From Ochrobactrum sp. RH2CCR150 (GTDB lineage: Bacteria > Pseudomonadota > Alphaproteobacteria > Rhizobiales > Rhizobiaceae), in the NCBI GenBank assembly GCA_014138095.1, contig JACGXE010000002.1, forward strand, positions 62,001 to 126,000: DNA of 64,000 nucleotides, written 5' to 3'. The stretch's first letter is position 1. Each line of letters begins with the position of its first letter. Position numbers and translations under genes: made by a program. Below, one piece after another: positions 60,748 through 64,000 of the stretch. The notes under the pieces were generated by a model that made no database searches, was not told the DNA's origin, and saw nothing but the letters and a program-made list of their open reading frames with translations.

Positions 60748-61358
60748 TGCATTTCTCCCTGAGATGGTCGGTCAATAAAGCAAATTACCTAAATCAGCGT
60801 GAATACTGCGGACGCATTCGAAATTCATAAGACTCGATAAAATTCGCGTCCATGATCTTTCGCCGGCACTTATAACAAATGAAAACAATAGCATAGTAGA
60901 CGCTTGCCTAAGGAATTCGTCAAGAGCCGACCATCGCTTCGATTATTTTATTTTCATTTTTTTTCGAGTTGTCGAATAGCTATACCATTTGTGCGGCAAA
61001 AAGGCGGCATTGTTAAGTAATGAATAATATGAATCGTGCGAAGGGTGACAATTCGCATAATAAAACAACTTAGGATTGCCGGATTTGTGGTGCGGGTGTG
61101 CAGTCCAGATCATTCTGGAATCGCGGCGCGTAAAGTATTGATAGCAATGCCGCAATGCGGGTGGTTAGAGCCGTCCGACTCCTCGTTATTTGAGGGCTGA
61201 CGGCAGCAAAAACGGAAGTTCATCTCAATGTGCGTGTAATCTATCAAGCCCGCCGATCATGCTTCAATCAGGCAAAACTGTCACGATATACGACATCTGC
61301 CGTATTGTGACGGGCTGGTTTCGAACGATAATTTCCCTAACAACTTCATGTCATAATA
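60748..61358. other. AT-rich spacer
   Basis: About 600 bases with no convincing gene on either strand. A 70-codon frame at 60943-61155 has no good ribosome site or composition and was left out. The part 60940-61080 is AT-rich. Confidence 0.4.
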
Positions 61359-61446
61359 TTGGCTGGCTGCATTGATGCGGTTTGCTAGTCTACGCGGGGG
61401 CGTCCAGCGAGTGAGGAAGATTTCTTCCTCACTCGCTGGTTTTATC
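61359..61446 (+). ncRNA. Possible short RNA ending in a strong hairpin
   Basis: CCAGCGAGTGAGGAAGA (61404-61420) and TCTTCCTCACTCGCTGG (61423-61439) form a 17-bp perfect stem, followed by TTTT. No gene ends here on the plus strand. TTGGCT (61359), 17 bases, TTGCTA (61382) could be a promoter giving an RNA of roughly 50 bases. The structure is certain; that it is a transcript is a guess. Confidence 0.4.
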
Positions 61447-61468
61447 GCAGCGCGTTTGCGCTATCGCA

Positions 61469-61708
61469 TTACACGGAGGCAAGTGCCTCTGCGATTGTAT
61501 CTTTCAGCGCCAGACGCTGCTTGCGCAAAAGCGTTTCTTCTTCCTGGCTCAAGGGCGTGATCTTGGTTTCAGCCAGATGAATACGATCATTGATCGAGTC
61601 ATATTCTTCCAGAATACGCGCGAAACGCACATCCTTCGCCTTAAGGGCATGGATAGCTTCAATCTGGCCGGGGAACTCTTCTCCGAGCGTGTGGGGCGTG
61701 TTCGACAT
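61469..61708 (-). CDS. DUF465 (YdcH family) small protein
   Basis: Protein of 79 residues with the family's helical hairpin: FARILEEYDSINDRIHLAET, then EEETLLRKQRLALKDTI. Its function is not known. The ATG at 61708 follows GGAAGGAG; the frame is open to 61798 but without support. An exact FNR-type box (61763-61776) lies 54 bases upstream, so expression at low oxygen is likely. Confidence 0.9.
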   Translation of the reverse strand: MSNTPHTLGEEFPGQIEAIHALKAKDVRFARILEEYDSINDRIHLAETKITPLSQEEETLLRKQRLALKDTIAEALASV

Positions 61709-61762
61709 GACGTCTCCTTCCTTTGCTATGGTCAAGCTTCGCAGAGCAGGTCGGAATGGGCA

Positions 61763-61776
61763 TTGATCGCGATCAA
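61763..61776 (-). promoter_or_regulatory. FNR/FixK/NnrR-type box upstream of the DUF465 gene
   Basis: TTGAT-CGCG-ATCAA, an exact consensus match and perfect palindrome, in the 152-bp spacer between two small genes on the minus strand. Its centre is 61 bases before the DUF465 ATG. I could not assign a clear -10 element. Confidence 0.78.
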
Positions 61777-61860
61777 ATCCAAGCGATCGCTTATACAATA
61801 CCAGCTGTCATATGGTTATCAAAATACGGCCCAACCCTTCGGGCACATCGCCACGCGGAA

Positions 61861-62058
61861 TCACTTTGTGAAGACGGTCGGCTTCCAGCCGCGAGCAAAA
61901 CCCATCGACATTGCAAGACTGGCATATTCGATTTCCTTGATGAGAAAATCACGATCCTTCAGCAAGGCTTCGATAGCGGTTCGCACGTCGCCATTGTGAT
62001 AGGCGAGAACGAGGTCAATCTCGTCCTCATAGCCCTGTTTTTGTACAAGCGCGTTCAT
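61861..62058 (-). CDS. Small conserved-type protein of unknown function
   Basis: Protein of 65 residues, MNALVQKQGYEDEIDLVLAY at the start, then NGDVRTAIEALLKDRDFLIK; mostly helical, with an acidic N-terminal half and a UBA-like look (weak). AAGGAG lies at good distance before the ATG. It is next to the FNR-controlled DUF465 gene. I do not recognise the family. Confidence 0.75.
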   Translation of the reverse strand: MNALVQKQGYEDEIDLVLAYHNGDVRTAIEALLKDRDFLIKEIEYASLAMSMGFARGWKPTVFTK

Positions 62059-62108
62059 TTGCCGTGCTCCTTATAAGCAGACATCATCATTCCTAAGCAT
62101 ATCGGAAT

Positions 62109-62282
62109 CTATTGGCTTTCGCCGTTGATGTTCTTATTTTGTTCACGTCTTATAAAAGAGTCAAGCCTGTTGCTTTCCATATAGCGAGGAATTTCCGCGA
62201 TTGTGCGTAACCGGCTGTGAGTATGGGATTCTTTCGCAACAAGGCGCGACAGGCATGCTGCTTTCCTGTCATGTATAGCCAT
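62109..62282 (-). CDS. Hypothetical small basic protein
   Basis: Frame of 57 residues starting MAIHDRKAACLSRLVAKE, basic and polar, without membrane segment. AAGG lies eight bases before the ATG. It is downstream of rpsU on the same strand. Could be chance; included at low confidence. Confidence 0.3.
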   Translation of the reverse strand: MAIHDRKAACLSRLVAKESHTHSRLRTIAEIPRYMESNRLDSFIRREQNKNINGESQ

Positions 62283-62319
62283 CGGCTGTGCCTTGAGCTC
62301 GGCTGGTTGCATAAATGAC

Positions 62320-62346
62320 GGTTGGCACATGAATAAAGTGCCAACC
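62320..62346 (-). terminator. Hairpin after rpsU
   Basis: GGTTGGCAC / GTGCCAACC, a 9-bp perfect stem with a 9-base loop, starting 14 bases after the rpsU stop. It lacks a T run, so termination is uncertain. Confidence 0.5.
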
Positions 62347-62359
62347 TCTAAATTCAGTG

Positions 62360-62629
62360 TTAGCTTTGAGTAGAAGTTGCAGAATTTCGCGGTCGTGCAG
62401 GTGCTGCCTTTCGCTTAGGCTTAGGTAACAGTCCTTCTCGCTGCGCTCTTTTTTTCGCATCTTTGCGCGCGCGCCGGATGGCTTCGCCCTTCTCTCGGAC
62501 ACGTTTTTCTGACGGCTTTTCGTAAGCGCGACGGGCTTTCATTTCACGAAAGACACCTTCGCGCTGCAGCTTCTTTTTTAGTACACGGAGCGCTTGGTCG
62601 ACATTGTTATCTCTTACGAGTACCTGCAA
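62360..62629 (-). CDS. rpsU: 30S ribosomal protein S21
   Basis: Ribosomal protein bS21, 89 residues: [20 protein letters not shown], then [20 protein letters not shown], with the basic C-terminal extension ([12 protein letters not shown]) usual in alphaproteobacteria. The start codon is TTG at 62629, with AGGATAG upstream. It follows a small gene by eight bases, probably in one operon. Confidence 0.95.
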   Translation of the reverse strand: MQVLVRDNNVDQALRVLKKKLQREGVFREMKARRAYEKPSEKRVREKGEAIRRARKDAKKRAQREGLLPKPKRKAAPARPRNSATSTQS

Positions 62630-62637
62630 TTTCTATC

Positions 62638-62823
62638 CTACTCTTTTGATGGTTTGGTGTGATCGCGCTCCAATCGCGCAGCTCGGAGGCGTTCAGTCTT
62701 TGCGTCTACTGCCGCTCTTTCGTTTTCCAGGATGCCTTTAGCCGTCTTGTCGGTAACCGCGTTTTTGGTTTCCATTCGCGTGAGAGGCTGCTTGAAGAGC
62801 GTTTCTTTTGTTAGTTCACCCAT
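62638..62823 (-). CDS. Small charged protein upstream of rpsU
   Basis: Protein of 61 residues, MGELTKETLFKQPLTRMETK, then many Glu, Arg and Ala in a helical region and end RDHTKPSKE. GGGAG stands six bases before the ATG. It is the first gene of the rpsU unit and may be co-regulated with ribosome production. I know of no defined function. Confidence 0.75.
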   Translation of the reverse strand: MGELTKETLFKQPLTRMETKNAVTDKTAKGILENERAAVDAKTERLRAARLERDHTKPSKE

Positions 62824-62879
62824 ACTATACTCCCGTTCGGCACGTTGGTTCCGCATTTGGCTACGAAAAACAGAGGCCA

Positions 62880-62909
62880 AAATAAAAAAGGCCGGGCTAA
62901 CCCGACCTT
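62880..62909 (-). terminator. Terminator of cspA
   Basis: On the minus strand, AAGGTCGGG-TTAG-CCCGGCCTT followed by TTTTATT. It lies about 70 bases past the cspA stop. Confidence 0.88.
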
Positions 62910-62977
62910 CTGTTTGTCTCAACCATCAATGCCAGTACATCCGTGGTCAAAGATCGGAGACAATATTTCTTCTCTGA

Positions 62978-63187
62978 TTACAGAGCCTGAAGATTGTCAG
63001 CAGCCTTTTTGCCTGAGCGGCGATCTGCTACCAGTTCAAAACCCACCTTCTGGCCTTCGTTGAGCGAATGCAAACCTGCGCGCTCAACTGCAGAAATGTG
63101 AACGAACACATCGGGAGAACCGTCGTCAGGCTGAATAAATCCAAAGCCTTTTGCGCTGTTAAAGAATTTTACTGTTCCGTTGGTCAT
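62978..63187 (-). CDS. cspA: Cold-shock protein
   Basis: CspA-family RNA chaperone, 69 residues, with both RNA-binding motifs: [10 protein letters not shown] (RNP1) and DVFVHISAV (RNP2), preceded by [18 protein letters not shown] stands before the ATG. A 360-base region without genes precedes it, which may hold the long leader seen in many csp genes. Confidence 0.95.
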   Translation of the reverse strand: MTNGTVKFFNSAKGFGFIQPDDGSPDVFVHISAVERAGLHSLNEGQKVGFELVADRRSGKKAADNLQAL

Positions 63188-63546
63188 ATTGAATATCCTT
63201 CAAATCGAACGGTTAAATAATAACGAAAATTAATTCGCTGCGAGTTTTACGATTTGAAAGAAAAAGAGGGGCTTATAATTTTAGCCGCGTCGTTCGATGA
63301 CAAAATCGATACAAATTATCTAGCGCTGACTAAGGATTTTTACAAGGCCTGGACAGTCAATTTATTAAAACGTGATTATCTAATTGCGAAATACACCCAC
63401 AACGAAAAACCGCAACGGGACAAATGACTGCTGTCTACCCAAGAGGACAATCAGTATGTACTCGCCGGTTCAAAAGGCCCCCCGAGAGAGAGACCGGGAT
63501 GCAATCTGCAGGGCCTTAAACAAGGTACGGATGCCTTGGGCGTCGA
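63188..63546. other. Leader and spacer upstream of cspA
   Basis: About 360 bases, AT-rich near 63200-63400, with no gene. It probably contains the cspA promoter and a long 5' leader. I see no specific cold-box match. Confidence 0.4.
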
Positions 63547-63654
63547 TCACTGAATAATGCACGTGCCGGGCCAGTCACGGCATGAGCGGTTTGCGCAGCC
63601 GGAGAGGGCGCTGATGATAAGAGCCGTACAGAAGATAACGGTGAGTGGTTTCAA
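63547..63654 (-). CDS. Possible 35-residue lipoprotein
   Basis: A frame MKPLTVIFCTALIISALSGC followed by a Cys-containing tail that ends CIIQ. It has Lys after the start, a hydrophobic stretch and a good lipobox LSGC at residues 17-20. The start is TTG with AGGGG only three bases upstream, which is close. Resembles entericidin-sized lipoproteins only in layout. Confidence 0.4.
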   Translation of the reverse strand: MKPLTVIFCTALIISALSGCANRSCRDWPGTCIIQ

Positions 63655-63893
63655 TTTCCCCTACCCAAAGAAACTAAGAATACTTACCGGACAATAACGT
63701 GATTCCAGATATCCACAACTGCATCAGCCATCATATGTAGCGAAGACAAAATACCATGTTGCGTGGACCTGCCACGCCTTTTCGTAAGTCGTTGTAATTT
63801 ATGGAAATCTATTTGCGACAAGACGCGACATCAAAACAGACCTAAAACGGTGCCGCTTCGCGTCTATTTTTTTGATTTTCTCAAGGAAAATAT

Positions 63894-63967
63894 TGGCTGG
63901 GGAACCTGGATTCGAACCAAGACTAACGGAGTCAGAGTCCGTTGTTCTACCCTTAAACTATTCCCCA
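63894..63967 (-). tRNA. tRNA-Gln (anticodon CTG)
   Basis: Acceptor stem TGGGGAA / TTCCCCA, anticodon stem ACGGA / TCCGT with the 7-base loop CTCTGAC (anticodon CTG), T stem CTTGG / CCAGG with loop TTCGAAT, and an encoded 3' CCA after the discriminator G. All cloverleaf parts pair properly. Confidence 0.95.
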
Positions 63968-64000
63968 GCAAGGATTGCAAATTATTCTCTTATCGAGAGT

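Noticed and set aside
60943..61155. A 70-codon minus-strand frame in the spacer after the GGDEF-EAL operon
   Set aside because: No ribosome site, odd composition rich in His, Tyr and Lys, no neighbour to explain it.
1..64000. Mobile elements, prophage or CRISPR
   Set aside because: No transposase, integrase, phage gene, terminal inverted repeat of an IS, or regularly spaced repeat array was seen; the four dispersed elements lack any coding part.

Overview
The window looks like a chromosome or chromid segment of a Brucellaceae alphaproteobacterium (Ochrobactrum/Brucella type). Reasons: moderately high GC coding DNA with AT-rich spacers, many ABC importers, alphaproteobacterial motifs (a CtrA-type box, FNR/FixK-type boxes), several TTG and GTG starts with clear Shine-Dalgarno sequences, and small rhizobial-type proteins beside rpsU and cspA. 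This assignment comes from gene content and style, not from a search. I see no insertion sequence, integrase, prophage, CRISPR array or rRNA; one tRNA (Gln) lies at the right end.

Layout. 1-4849: branched-chain amino acid importer (3' part of the binding protein, then livHMGF). 5000-5443: pseudoazurin behind a perfect FNR/NnrR-type box. 5555-9335: TetR regulator, HlyD-type adaptor, ABC ATPase and ABC-2 permease, an exporter operon of the E. coli cecR-ybhGFSR type, with a palindromic operator in its promoter. 9362-12493: MFS and aldo/keto reductase genes divergent from a LysR regulator. 12741-15917: an SbmA/BacA-like ABC protein with a CtrA-type box, then a Xre/RES toxin-antitoxin pair with its operator. 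15926-24668: a CDF-like protein lacking canonical metal ligands, a Tat-exported amidohydrolase, an outer-membrane protein, a DMT permease, an MFS permease, and a convergent pair of secreted phytase-like and metallophosphatase proteins.

24888-32880 is a nucleoside uptake and salvage block. A BMP-type binding protein, a double-domain ATPase and two permeases are co-transcribed with an ADP-ribosylglycohydrolase-fold protein and a nucleoside hydrolase. A ribokinase converges on them. 33109-36710 holds a secreted DUF922 metalloprotease-like protein, a GntR regulator, a DapA-family lyase/synthase and an Ldh-family imine reductase, perhaps for hydroxyproline or a related imino acid. Two tandem membrane peptides of 26 and 30 residues follow (36885-37114).

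37233-47208 looks like an accessory glycan region: a large autotransporter, a SphA/MetA-type outer-membrane protein, a GH2 exo-glucosaminidase-like enzyme, a Tat-exported GH1 beta-glycosidase and a divergent AraC regulator, separated by very AT-rich spacers. 47213-49833 encodes an SsuD-like flavin monooxygenase overlapping an FAD/NAD(P)-binding protein. 50159-57440 is a probable pentitol (ribitol-like) operon: LacI regulator, operator, binding protein, ATPase, permease, SDR dehydrogenase and FGGY kinase. 57519-60747 has an FkbM methyltransferase and a GGDEF-EAL protein paired with a small secreted protein. 61404-63967 holds small conserved genes, one behind a second perfect FNR-type box, then rpsU, cspA and tRNA-Gln.

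The observations most worth following are the two exact FNR-type boxes, the operators of the TetR, Xre/RES and LacI systems, a four-copy dispersed element placed just upstream of genes, the tandem mini-proteins, and the glycan region.
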